NCBI RefSeq assembly: GCF_042684365.1
Contig: NZ_JBHULI010000001.1
Location: forward strand, 1 to 64,000
Direction of reading: 5' to 3'
DNA from: Gracilimonas halophila
GTDB lineage: Bacteria > Bacteroidota > Rhodothermia > Balneolales > Balneolaceae
Length of the DNA: 64,000 bases
Part shown: piece by piece, positions 33,375-42,349 of the stretch
How positions within the stretch are numbered: the stretch's first letter is position 1
How the letters are laid out: each line of letters opens with the position of its first letter
Program-made: the position numbers and the translations under genes
Notes under the pieces: model-generated
Databases searched by the model: none
Seen by the model: the letters and a program-made list of their open reading frames with translations, nothing else
What the model was told of the DNA's origin: nothing

Positions 33375-34068
33375 ATGAATATCAGTATCATTATTCCTAC
33401 CTACAATGAAGCGGATGGTATTTTAGGTTTGCTGCGATATCTCAAGAAGTATGCAAATGATTCTGTGGCTGATATTTTAGTAGTAGATGGCCAAAGTTCT
33501 GATGATACGGTTCTAAAAGTAAAAGAAGCCGGGTTCAACTGCTTCATCTCCCCACAGAAAGGGAGGGCAACTCAAATGAATTTTGGAGCACAAATAGCCA
33601 AAGGGGAGATCCTGTATTTTGTTCATGCCGATTCCATCCCTCCGGAAACCTATGCTTCGGATATTGTAAACTCCATTCAAGACGGTACGGAATCAGGTTG
33701 TTATCGCTTCACTTTCAACTCGGACCATCCTCTTTTAAAGATCAACGCCTGGTTTACCCGCTTCGACCGATTAATGTGCAGAGGTGGTGATCAAACCTTA
33801 TTTATTAAAAAGACCGTTTTTGAGGAGCTGGGCGGATTTAAGAATTACGCCATCATGGAAGATTTTGACATGATACGTCGGCTTAGAGAACGAGGGGCAT
33901 TTAAAATTTTGCCCAAAGATGTGATCGTCTCCCCGAAAGTATGAAGAAAACAGTTATCTGAAAGTGAACTTGATCAACCTGATCATTTTTACCATGTTTT
34001 GGATTGGGATATCACAAGACGTTATGGTTCACGCTTGTCAGCAACTTATAAGCGGCACTAAATTTTGA
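33375..34068 (+). pseudogene. Glycosyltransferase family 2 (TIGR04283-like) with a 3' frameshift
   Basis: The intact frame runs to a stop at 33944 (189 residues): ISIIIPTYNEADGILGLLRY, LVVDGQSSDDTV, YFVHADSIPPETY, CRGGDQTLFIKK and MEDFDMIRRLRERGAFKILP, matching the TIGR04283 glycosyltransferases. After the C run at 33931-33934 another frame continues as RKYEENSYLKVNLINLIIF and on to TMFWIGISQDVMVHAC with a stop at 34066-34068. This is the expected hydrophobic tail of the family, so one extra C breaks the gene; the original length is about 230. A membrane-bound sugar transferase role is likely; substrate unknown. Confidence 0.78.
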
Positions 34069-34103
34069 GAGCCATCAAATTCTGATAACATTCAGACGAA
34101 CTA

Positions 34104-34145
34104 ATCAAGCAAGTTGTTCCATAAACTCATGGAAAAAGGCTTGAT
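34104..34145. other. Hairpin between convergent genes
   Basis: ATCAAGC (34104-34110) and GCTTGAT (34139-34145) form arms around a second perfect inverted repeat TTCCAT/ATGGAA. It lies between the ends of the glycosyltransferase and thioredoxin-like genes and may act as a terminator for either strand, although no strong T run follows. Confidence 0.4.
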
Positions 34146-34157
34146 CGTCTTTTCCCT

Positions 34158-34673
34158 TTACAACTCAGCAAACTCTTCAAAAGACTGATCTAAATACGCA
34201 TTCGTTCCTACAAACCGAAGTATCTGCAGGTATAGGTCTTCAGGAATAAATCCGGGTTGTCCTGCAATGATCTCTCCTTCCGAATCCAGAAAGATAAAAG
34301 TAGGGGTTCCTGTTATTCTCATCGCCCGGGCAAAATCCCTTTGGGAGACTTCTTCTCCACGAAAGATCAATTTTTCTTCCGATTCAATATCGAGCCATAC
34401 CGTATAAAAGTGCTCATTGGTAAGCTCCTGTACATTTTGTTGACTAAAAACTTCCTTTTCCTGCTTCTTGCAATAGGTACACCAAACTGCATTCGCATAG
34501 ATGAGTACCTTTTTCCCATCTTGCTGCGCCAGCTCCCGGGCCTCCTCCATTGATTTCCAGTTGAATGGAATTTTATCCTTTGCTGTATTATTAGAATTCT
34601 GTGCAAAGCCGGTAAATGAAATACTTAATGTAAGGAGTAGGATTCCCGCACCTATTTTCGATAAAAATTGCAT
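34158..34673 (-). CDS. Exported thioredoxin-like protein
   Basis: 171 residues with a signal peptide ending near FTGFAQ. The thioredoxin fold carries the active site NAVWCTYCKKQEKEVF (CTYC, near 63-66) and the cis-Pro loop MRITGTPTFIFLDSEGE near 121-137. It would act as a periplasmic thiol oxidoreductase, resembling the thioredoxin_7/SoxW kind. It stands alone and no DsbD-like partner is adjacent. Confidence 0.87.
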   Translation of the reverse strand: MQFLSKIGAGILLLTLSISFTGFAQNSNNTAKDKIPFNWKSMEEARELAQQDGKKVLIYANAVWCTYCKKQEKEVFSQQNVQELTNEHFYTVWLDIESEEKLIFRGEEVSQRDFARAMRITGTPTFIFLDSEGEIIAGQPGFIPEDLYLQILRFVGTNAYLDQSFEEFAEL

Positions 34674-34753
34674 GCTAAGTTTTAAATGATTGATTACTTA
34701 TTCTGATTACTAACTCAAGAGGTCAAAGTATTATTATCAATACTTCCCAAAAG

Positions 34754-35887
34754 CTAATTGCCTAATGCTTGTTCAAGATCTTCGATGATGTCATCCGGAT
34801 GTTCAAGTCCAACACTTAAGCGGATCAAATTATCAGGGGTGGGAGATTCATCTCCTTCCGATGATTTCCGATGTTCCCAGATACTCTCGATACCGCCCAA
34901 ACTTGTGGCTGCTTTTATCATCTTTGATCTCGAAACAATTTCAATGGCTTCTTTCGATCCGCCTTCGATTAAGAAAGAGATCATCCCGCCAAAATCATCC
35001 ATTTGCTCTTTTGCAATTTCATGACCGGGGTGAGAGTCCAATCCCGGATAATAGATGACTTGAACTTTAGGATGCTTACTTAAAAAATTAGCCACTTTTC
35101 GTGCATTCTCGTTATGAGCCCGCATACGATATGGGAAAGAACGAATGCTTCTGCTCAGCAACCAACAATCTCTTGGGGATGGAACAGCTCCTTGTACACG
35201 TTGTATAAGCCTGATCTTTTCAAACAGCTCCCCATCTTCTTTAGTAATAACAGCTCCACCCAAAATATCACTATGACCACCGAGGTACTTAGTAGTGGAA
35301 TGCACTGAGACATCTGCTCCCATTTCCAGGGGTCTCATATTATATGGAGTGGGCCAGGTGTTATCTACAGCTACCAGAGCTCCCTTTCCTTTAGCCAGCT
35401 TGCTTACTGCTTTTACATCAGTAATTAACAATCTGGGATTAGAGGGTGTTTCAAGCCAAACAAGTTTGGTATTCTCTTTCATGGATGAGTCTACCTTATC
35501 AAGGTCGGTCATATCTATGAAATCTACTTCCAGATTCCATTTGTCACCAAATTCCCACATCAGCTTCCGTGTTCCAAAATACACATCATCAGCCACCAAT
35601 ACATGAGCACCCGATTCCAAAGTCTGAAATACGGATGAAATAGCTGCCATTCCTGAAGAAAAAACAGCACAGGAGTCACCTCCTTCTAATTCCTTGATCA
35701 CATTTTCAAGCTGGTCTCGATTAGGATTTGAAAGACGAATATACTTGTCATCCCCTTCCTTATGCCCCCCATTACGATGTTCATAAATAGTAGACACTTC
35801 TATCCCCGGAACAATAGTGTCGTTTTCCATGGAGCTGGTTTTCATACTTCCGTGTATGGCGATCGTTTCTATATTTTTTCTTTTCAT
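34754..35887 (-). CDS. PLP-dependent transsulfuration enzyme (cystathionine gamma-synthase/lyase family)
   Basis: 377 residues, full length for the Cys/Met metabolism PLP family. The PLP Lys is in VHSTTKYLGGHSDILGGAV near 198-216; IRLSNPNRDQLENVIKELEGG, MAAISSVFQTLESGAHVL and SLGGIESIWEHRKSS are also typical. It may make cystathionine from an activated homoserine or split cystathionine; sequence alone does not decide between MetB, MetC and related lyases. It is isolated and divergent from a histidine kinase gene. Confidence 0.87.
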   Translation of the reverse strand: MKRKNIETIAIHGSMKTSSMENDTIVPGIEVSTIYEHRNGGHKEGDDKYIRLSNPNRDQLENVIKELEGGDSCAVFSSGMAAISSVFQTLESGAHVLVADDVYFGTRKLMWEFGDKWNLEVDFIDMTDLDKVDSSMKENTKLVWLETPSNPRLLITDVKAVSKLAKGKGALVAVDNTWPTPYNMRPLEMGADVSVHSTTKYLGGHSDILGGAVITKEDGELFEKIRLIQRVQGAVPSPRDCWLLSRSIRSFPYRMRAHNENARKVANFLSKHPKVQVIYYPGLDSHPGHEIAKEQMDDFGGMISFLIEGGSKEAIEIVSRSKMIKAATSLGGIESIWEHRKSSEGDESPTPDNLIRLSVGLEHPDDIIEDLEQALGN

Positions 35888-36089
35888 AATATGTCCACAT
35901 TGATTTCGCCTAAAATAAGGAAATTTTGAACTATACTTGCTTATTTGTTATTACAAGTATCACCGATCCTTTGGTAATTACAATCCTTGCCGATAAGCTA
36001 TATAAATTTTAAAGTTTGCTTATCGCTCTTTGTAGTTTTATTTAGGTGAACATTACTCTTCACCCTTTAAGCATTTATTTCTGATAGAA

Positions 36090-37385
36090 ATGACAAAACT
36101 CTGGAAACTGTACAAATCGAGAGTCTATAAAAATTGTATTGGGGAATTTTCTCAGTCAGACGGGCTCGACTTTTGGCGCAATAAACTTTTTTATACCATC
36201 ATTTTATATCTGCCGCTCCTGGCCATGATATTATTGATTCCTTCTATTATCATGACCTATTTCATGAACCTGTTAGGGTTAGCGGTCGCTTACGCTATTT
36301 TTGCTGTAACTATTCTTTTTATTGCTCTTTACAGGAGAATGCTTATAAAATTCAGGAAATACTTTTTCCTGGCGTTACTATATCTCGTTGCCATTTCACT
36401 CATTTTCTTTATGGGGAAGCATGGAGCCGGGCTCACCTACCTTTTTGGAGTTACGGTTTTTGCGTTACTTATACTTCCAGTAAATGCCGGCATCATCACC
36501 GTAGTAATTAACTTTGGACTATGCTGCATTCATGCAATACTGATCTTTAATGGATTCGTCGACTATCCTCTTAGAGACAGCTTTCAAGTAATTTCCTGGT
36601 TTTTGATCTCCGGAAATTCCATCCTTCTCAGTACCATGGCTGTAATTTTCATGCCAATGCTTTTTAGCGGCCTTCAGAATACGATCATTGAACAACGCGA
36701 ACTGGAAAGTAAATTACTATTACACCAAAACGAGCTGGAAAGCTCTTTGAGTGAAAAAGAAACCCTTTTAGCTGAGATCCATCATAGGGTGAAGAATAAT
36801 CTTGCCGTAGTATCGGGGATGCTCCAACTGCAATCCTACAAAGAAACGAATGATCAGATTCGTAAGAAATTAATGGACAGTACACTGCGTATAAAATCGA
36901 TGGCCGGTATTCACGAGCAGCTGTATCAATCCCATAGTTTTTCAAATATGGCTTTTGATACAGGACTTAAGAACCTCGTTAATACTATATTAGAGACCCT
37001 TGACGATGGGAGAAATATCGTTACAGAATTTAATCTTGAGCCTATTTTACTCAATATTAATCAGGCTATCCCTTGTTCCTTGATCGTAAATGAAGTTCTT
37101 ACAAATTCTATCAAACATGCCTTTGAACAAGGTGATGAAGGCGTTATTAGTCTAAATCTTGAAAGCGGGGACGGTAACCTTCGCCTTCAGGTTATAGACA
37201 ATGGTCCTGGATTTCCGGAAGACTATGATAATAAGAATGAAAACTCTCTTGGGATGGAATTGATAAGAACCCTTGCTTTACAGCTTGATGCTAATTATAA
37301 ATATGAGTCAAGAGTGTCAAATTCCGGTGCAATATTTGAGATCGAGTTTGAAATGTCGGATTCACCGGGAAGCAGTGGAGGCTAA
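36090..37385 (+). CDS. Membrane histidine kinase of the HisKA_2 class
   Basis: 431 residues. About six hydrophobic helices (34-205) form a membrane sensor without a large outer loop. A short coiled linker leads to the HisKA_2 box LLAEIHHRVKNNLAVVSGML with the phospho-His near 229, then HATPase_c with NEVLTNSIKHAFEQG, VIDNGPGFPED and SLGMELIRTLALQL. No response regulator is adjacent. It converges on the Ste24 gene with a four-base overlap at the stops. Signal unknown. Confidence 0.87.
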   Translation: MTKLWKLYKSRVYKNCIGEFSQSDGLDFWRNKLFYTIILYLPLLAMILLIPSIIMTYFMNLLGLAVAYAIFAVTILFIALYRRMLIKFRKYFFLALLYLVAISLIFFMGKHGAGLTYLFGVTVFALLILPVNAGIITVVINFGLCCIHAILIFNGFVDYPLRDSFQVISWFLISGNSILLSTMAVIFMPMLFSGLQNTIIEQRELESKLLLHQNELESSLSEKETLLAEIHHRVKNNLAVVSGMLQLQSYKETNDQIRKKLMDSTLRIKSMAGIHEQLYQSHSFSNMAFDTGLKNLVNTILETLDDGRNIVTEFNLEPILLNINQAIPCSLIVNEVLTNSIKHAFEQGDEGVISLNLESGDGNLRLQVIDNGPGFPEDYDNKNENSLGMELIRTLALQLDANYKYESRVSNSGAIFEIEFEMSDSPGSSGG

Positions 37386-38617
37386 CCTTCGCATCTGATA
37401 GAACGAATTCTCTCCAATACCGGCGGGTGTGAATAATTCAGCCATACATAAAACCAATGTGGCGTTAAATTCGAGAGGTTATCTTTAGAAAGTTTTTTCA
37501 GTGTGGAGACCATGTCTTCCGGCTCACCTGTTGTTTCGGCTGCAAAAGTATCCGCTTCAAATTCATGTTTTCGGGATAGAATTTGCATGAAAACCGAAAG
37601 TATCATATCGATAGGGGCATACAACATCCCAAAGAAAATGAGTCCGGCATACACCGACATATTCTCCATATAAAAAGCCTCGAACAATCCTTCCGCATTC
37701 AAAAAAATGGAAAGTAAAAAGAACATAACCCCGGTCTGCAAAATACTCATCACCATCCCTTTTATGATATGCTTTTTCTTGTAGTGACCGATCTCATGTG
37801 CCAATACTGCCACCAGTTCATCATTGGTATGATTTTCGATCAAAGTATCATAAAGTGCCACTCGTTTATTCTTGCCAAAGCCCGTAAAGAATGCATTCGA
37901 TTTACTGGATCGCTTGGAACCGTCGATCACAAATAATCCCTGAAGAGGAAAGTCCACTTTCTCGGTATAATCCTCGATAGCAGTTCGCAGCTCTCCTTCT
38001 TCCAACGGGGTGAATTTATTGAACAATGGCATGATCCAGGTTGGAGCCACATACTGCATAATTAGTGTAAAAGCTGTGACAGCCCCCCAGGCATATAGCC
38101 AGGCGAGATCTCCGGCATACATGAAAAACCACAGGATTCCTGCCAACAAAGGAGTTCCGATAAGAAGACTCAGCCCCAAACCTTTTACTAGATCCAGCAC
38201 AAAAGTCTTTGCAGTGGTTTTATTGAATCCAAACCGCTCTTCGATCACAAAAGTGGAATAAATACTGAACGGAAGGTTGACAATCGTCTTCGCGATAATC
38301 AAAATTCCTATATAAAGTAACCCGGTTACCAATTCACCGTATCCCCAGGCTCTCACAATTTCATCCAGCCAGTTAAATCCTCCTGAAAACCAGAAACCAA
38401 GCACCACGGCCAGATCAAAACCACCGGTCAGAAACCCAAACTTAGTGCGTACTTTCGTGTATTCCTGAGATTTGGCGTATGTTTCTTCATCATACACCTC
38501 TTCGAATTCATCAGGCAGTTTTTTAGAAAGAGATTTCAGGTTCAGGAAATTGGAGGTAAGATCAAGTATAAAATCAATGGCAATGGTTGCCAGTATAATG
38601 ATGGCGTAGATGTTCAT
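37382..38617 (-). CDS. M48 family membrane metalloprotease (Ste24/CAAX prenyl protease type)
   Basis: 411 residues with several membrane helices and the zinc motif HEIGH in VAVLAHEIGHYKKKHI near 274-278; the third ligand is Glu in RKHEFEADTFAAET near 351-364. The N-terminal DUF-like helices fit the Ste24 subgroup, not HtpX. Since bacteria lack CAAX-prenylated proteins, a role in membrane protein quality control is more likely. It stands alone; the 243-base gap upstream is shared with the divergent dioxygenase gene. Confidence 0.9.
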   Translation of the reverse strand: MNIYAIIILATIAIDFILDLTSNFLNLKSLSKKLPDEFEEVYDEETYAKSQEYTKVRTKFGFLTGGFDLAVVLGFWFSGGFNWLDEIVRAWGYGELVTGLLYIGILIIAKTIVNLPFSIYSTFVIEERFGFNKTTAKTFVLDLVKGLGLSLLIGTPLLAGILWFFMYAGDLAWLYAWGAVTAFTLIMQYVAPTWIMPLFNKFTPLEEGELRTAIEDYTEKVDFPLQGLFVIDGSKRSSKSNAFFTGFGKNKRVALYDTLIENHTNDELVAVLAHEIGHYKKKHIIKGMVMSILQTGVMFFLLSIFLNAEGLFEAFYMENMSVYAGLIFFGMLYAPIDMILSVFMQILSRKHEFEADTFAAETTGEPEDMVSTLKKLSKDNLSNLTPHWFYVWLNYSHPPVLERIRSIRCEG

Positions 38618-38861
38618 GCTTCTATTTTATGAATGGCTTTATTTTTAGATACAAAGGTACAAAGTTTGCGATCAAATTGGGGTATTCCGGCTTTCACATT
38701 ATGAACAATCTTTTCTCCTAAGTCTTACTTTTTTAAAAAGTTCGAATCCCTCCTTTCTGCCTATCAGCCTTATAAATGAAACAAATTAGTTTAATGTTAA
38801 ACTATTAAATTATAAATCGTATATTAGGGCTATATAATCAAAGCAAATAAATCCTAAGATC

Positions 38862-39803
38862 ATGAAACATCATAAAGGAATTCATCACATCACGGTTTTA
38901 GCCGGTGATGCCCAACGAAATGCAGAATTTTATACCGAAAAATTAGGAATGCGGCTGGTCAAGAAGTCGGTAAATCAGGATGATCCCGGAACATATCATC
39001 TGTTTTATGGAAATCAAGCAGCCGAACCCGGTTCCAGCCTGACATTCTTTCCATGGCCGAATGCCCAAAAAGGTGAAGCGGGTGTTGGAGAAGTTGTGAA
39101 TGTGGGCCTTCAGGTGCCGAAAGGTTCTGAAGATTACTGGGAGATCCGACTCAGCGAAAATGATATCAGCTATGAGGTTGTCGACGTGTTTGGACGAAAA
39201 GCTTTGCGTTTCGAAGATCCTGACGGACTGGAACTTGATATCGTGTTTGAAGGCAAAGCTAAGCCTGAAGTTGATAATGTGAACTATATCGTCCCTGCAG
39301 AGCATACCATTCAAGGATTCTGGGGAGCACGAATGTTACTCACCGAAAAAGAACATACAGAGATGTTGCTCGGTGAATTATTTGGGTTTGAAGAAGCTGA
39401 CTCTAATAGTAATAAGACACTTTATCAAACCGATGCTCCAATAGGACGTTATGTAATTATCGAGAAGGCTGAAACATCCGAATACGGCAAAAACGGTCGC
39501 GGCATCGTTCACCATATTGCTTACCGGGCTGAGAATAAAGAGGAGCTGGATCAGCTCCGTCAGAAAGTAGGTAAAAAGGGATTGGGCCCAACCCAAATTA
39601 TTGACCGGCACTGGTTTAACTCCGTGTATTACAGAATACCTGCAGGCGTGCTTTTTGAAATGGCTTCAGATGATCCCGGGTATACCGTAGACGAGGAATT
39701 CGAGCACCTTGGTGAGAAGCTGATCCTGCCACCATGGCTGGAGTCCAAACGAGATCGAATTGAACAGATGCTGCCTGAAATTAGCGTAGCTACCAAAGCC
39801 TGA
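38862..39803 (+). CDS. Ring-cleaving dioxygenase of the VOC superfamily (MhqO-like)
   Basis: 313 residues with two glyoxalase-like modules. HKGIHHITVLAGDAQRNAEF opens the first, with the metal His; GIVHHIAYRAENKEELDQL opens the second, and FEMASDDPGYTVDEE holds the Glu ligand. The second-half repeat ALRFEDPDGLELD is typical. In Bacillus the homologue MhqO works with a hydrolase (MhqD) in quinone detoxification; the same pair is next door here (82-base gap). An iron(II) centre is inferred. Confidence 0.87.
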   Translation: MKHHKGIHHITVLAGDAQRNAEFYTEKLGMRLVKKSVNQDDPGTYHLFYGNQAAEPGSSLTFFPWPNAQKGEAGVGEVVNVGLQVPKGSEDYWEIRLSENDISYEVVDVFGRKALRFEDPDGLELDIVFEGKAKPEVDNVNYIVPAEHTIQGFWGARMLLTEKEHTEMLLGELFGFEEADSNSNKTLYQTDAPIGRYVIIEKAETSEYGKNGRGIVHHIAYRAENKEELDQLRQKVGKKGLGPTQIIDRHWFNSVYYRIPAGVLFEMASDDPGYTVDEEFEHLGEKLILPPWLESKRDRIEQMLPEISVATKA

Positions 39804-39885
39804 ACAAACCTGAATCGGCAGGCACGCATTGCAATACGTACCTGCCGGTTATCATAAATTGAAAAAGAGTAACAAAACGAATCCA

Positions 39886-40557
39886 ATGAGTTTATTTCGA
39901 GTAACTGACGACACTAATTTCAACGGCCCTCATCAATCCACACCAATAGCTGAGAGTGGTGCATCGGTATCCGAAGCTGATGCTGCAATGGTCATGATAC
40001 ACGGTCGTGGAGCAACAGCACCAAGTATCATTCAACTTGCCGGTGAATTCAACACTGACAGGAAACTCACGTTAAGAGCTCCACAAGCCAGTGGAAACAC
40101 ATGGTATCCTAATTCTTTCATGGCACCTTCCGAACAAAACCAGCCGGGACTTTCATCCGGGCTCCAAAAGATCTACGATATCGTCCAGGATCTTAAGAAA
40201 AATGGGTTCTCAGAAGAGAACATCTATTTTCTCGGGTTTTCGCAAGGAGCTTGTTTAGCCTCTGAATTTGTTGCGCGCCACCCTGCAAAATATGGAGGCT
40301 TGATCGCTTTAAGTGGTGGCATGATCGGTGTTGGAGATGCCGTTCATCCGGATGATTATGAAGGCGACCTGCTAAAGACCCCCATCTTTATGGGTTGCAG
40401 TGATGTTGATCCTCATATTCCCAAAGAGCGGGTAAACGAATCTGAAGAAGTTTTTATGAAGCTAAATGCAGATGTCACCAAGAAACTCTACCCGGGTATG
40501 GGGCATCTTGTGAACGAAGACGAGATCAAGCATATTCGGGAAATGCTAAATTCTTAA
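39886..40557 (+). CDS. Carboxylesterase/phospholipase-type hydrolase (MhqD-like)
   Basis: 223 residues from the ATG at 39886; an upstream TTG-led extension has no family match. The fold is the alpha/beta hydrolase of the carboxylesterase group: MVMIHGRGATAPSIIQLAGE, the nucleophile elbow YFLGFSQGACLASEFV (Ser near 125), Asp in GCSDVDPHIP and His in YPGMGHLVNEDEI. It is transcribed after the dioxygenase and probably removes products of that reaction. It ends 58 bases before the convergent kinase gene. Confidence 0.87.
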   Translation: MSLFRVTDDTNFNGPHQSTPIAESGASVSEADAAMVMIHGRGATAPSIIQLAGEFNTDRKLTLRAPQASGNTWYPNSFMAPSEQNQPGLSSGLQKIYDIVQDLKKNGFSEENIYFLGFSQGACLASEFVARHPAKYGGLIALSGGMIGVGDAVHPDDYEGDLLKTPIFMGCSDVDPHIPKERVNESEEVFMKLNADVTKKLYPGMGHLVNEDEIKHIREMLNS

Positions 40558-40614
40558 TGCCAAATGTTGAATACCCTCCATTTAACATTTAGCAGTTATC
40601 ATTTAATTCACCTT

Positions 40615-42087
40615 TTACTCTTTTAATACAAATGTGAACGTTGTTCCTTTTTCAGAAGAATCTACCTTCATTTCCGCCTCAAGTTGTTCAGCAAAGCTCT
40701 TTATCAATACAGAACCCAAGCCTTTACCAACAAGAATTTCAAAATCTTGCGGCAATCCCGGACCATTATCTGAAACTGTGAGAATTATACTTCCAGCTTT
40801 CTTTTTTAGCCCGATCGTAAGTTTTCCGAATTCGTTTTCACCAAAAGCGTACTTATACGCATTCACGATCAGTTCATTTATCATTAGTCCACAAACCACC
40901 GTTTTATCCACAGAGAATTCTACGGGTTCCAAGTCGAAATTTACTTCAACGTGTTCCGATTCATGTAAGAACGTATCATAGATAGTGGTTACCAGGTCTT
41001 TCAGATACGTATCCAGCCGTACATAACGATACTTTTGTGTTTGATATAACTTATCGTGTATTAGTGCCATGGAATTGATACGGCTTTTACTATTCGCCAG
41101 GCTTTCTTCTACAGCAGGATGATCGGCCGCAGCTATCTGCAGATCCAGAAGTGCTGATATCTTTGCGAGATTATTTTTAACACGGTGATGAATTTCCTGC
41201 ATCAGAATTTCTTTTTCTTCCAGTGCCTGCGATAGTTCTTTGGTTCGAGATCTCACTTCTTTCCTTAAAACAAATATCCAGCCCACTACGAAAAACAGAG
41301 ATAGCACTCCTCCCCAAATCAGATACTTAAAATACTTACCAGGAAATCCCTTTGTTTTTATATCGTCAGGTGTTCTGGGCATAATATGATTTATAATCAT
41401 ATCGCGCGTTTGAAATACAAACTTTCCGACTACCCCGGTTATTTCAATCTCATCCCCAATGCTTAATAATTCCAGGTTAAATTCATCTTTATAAGCATGC
41501 GATTGAGAGATGTACACTTCTATGATTTGCTCTGCCGAATCCCCTACCGAGATCTTCAATCCTCTATAACCCGAACTTGCGTTCTTTTGAGAGACTACTC
41601 CAATACCCTTCGTAAGCATACCCAAATATTTTTCCGGATCGTTAATAACCGTATTCAATGATTTGGGAGCAGGTACCAAGGCGGGGCTATCAACTACAAC
41701 AACAGTATCTGTGATGATCTCCGGTTTGTCATAATACAGTTGAATAGTTCCTTCCACGATCAAACTGTCTCCCTCCTGAATATCAGCTTCCAAAGTTCCG
41801 CTAAAAACCTGAATACCGGCTACCTCATCCTGAATGTATACCGACAACCGCTGTTCGTTAAATACCAAATTATCTACTGTGGCTCTGCCACTAATTTTCA
41901 CCTTTTGGCCTAATAAGTCTATGCTGCCATCGCCATCAGCATCAGCCAGTGCTTCCGAGACACTGTATACTTTTGGATCACTTTGTCCCAAAACTGGCCA
42001 GGAGGAAAGACATCCGATCAACAGAATCACTGATACCGATATACTGATCGCATGTTTGTTTAGTTGTTCAACATTTCTATTCTTCAT
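40615..42087 (-). CDS. HisKA_2 histidine kinase with a tandem OB-fold-like periplasmic sensor
   Basis: 490 residues. A signal/anchor helix (about 12-34) is followed by a roughly 220-residue periplasmic region. Its first half, with VKISGRATVDNL, LSVYIQDEVAGIQVFSG and EGDSLIVEGTIQLYYDKPEI, looks like the OB fold of YhcR-type secreted nucleases; the second half (LLSIGDEIEITGVVGKF) looks like a second OB fold. A helix (about 250-272) leads to HisKA_2 (MQEIHHRVKNNLAKISALLD, His near 298) and HATPase_c (NELIVNAYKYAFGENE, VSDNGPGLP). It is divergent from the secreted nuclease gene. No response regulator is adjacent. Confidence 0.82.
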   Translation of the reverse strand: MKNRNVEQLNKHAISISVSVILLIGCLSSWPVLGQSDPKVYSVSEALADADGDGSIDLLGQKVKISGRATVDNLVFNEQRLSVYIQDEVAGIQVFSGTLEADIQEGDSLIVEGTIQLYYDKPEIITDTVVVVDSPALVPAPKSLNTVINDPEKYLGMLTKGIGVVSQKNASSGYRGLKISVGDSAEQIIEVYISQSHAYKDEFNLELLSIGDEIEITGVVGKFVFQTRDMIINHIMPRTPDDIKTKGFPGKYFKYLIWGGVLSLFFVVGWIFVLRKEVRSRTKELSQALEEKEILMQEIHHRVKNNLAKISALLDLQIAAADHPAVEESLANSKSRINSMALIHDKLYQTQKYRYVRLDTYLKDLVTTIYDTFLHESEHVEVNFDLEPVEFSVDKTVVCGLMINELIVNAYKYAFGENEFGKLTIGLKKKAGSIILTVSDNGPGLPQDFEILVGKGLGSVLIKSFAEQLEAEMKVDSSEKGTTFTFVLKE

Positions 42088-42240
42088 TATGTGTTTTTTA
42101 AAGGCAGACGATCATTCATTCTAACTTATTAAAAGCTGTTATAAAGAAGTATTATTTAATACCAATATTGGTCAGTGTGTTTATCCAGAATCTTACCTTT
42201 TCAAATCCTTACATCTTAACATTTAAAAAGCAGTATATTT

Positions 42241-42313
42241 GGAGGTAATTATAGTTTAATTCCCAGCAATAAGGATAGGGAAGCCTCCGCCGGCACAACC
42301 GTAAATTGAGCCG
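42241..42313 (+). ncRNA. Structured leader upstream of the secreted endonuclease
   Basis: A compact fold 37 bases before the endonuclease ATG. GGAGGT (42241-42246) pairs with GCCTCC (42283-42288), TTCCC (42260-42264) pairs with GGGAA (42278-42282) inside it, and CGGC (42291-42294) pairs with GCCG (42310-42313) just after. The conserved-looking core GGGAAGCCTCCG recalls parts of known riboswitches, but it fits neither the c-di-GMP-I nor the cobalamin consensus well enough to name. It could be cis-regulatory RNA or chance pairing. Confidence 0.4.
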
Positions 42314-42349
42314 ACCACTTCTCAAAAAAATCATTGAATTTTAGAAGGC

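Noticed and set aside
34367..34606. 79-residue open frame inside the thioredoxin-like gene
   Set aside because: It is a same-strand shadow frame lacking motifs; the thioredoxin frame has the CTYC site and a signal peptide.
42241..42313. Naming the endonuclease leader as a c-di-GMP-I or cobalamin riboswitch
   Set aside because: Only a short stretch (GGGAAGCCTCCG) looks similar; the remaining conserved bases of both classes are missing.
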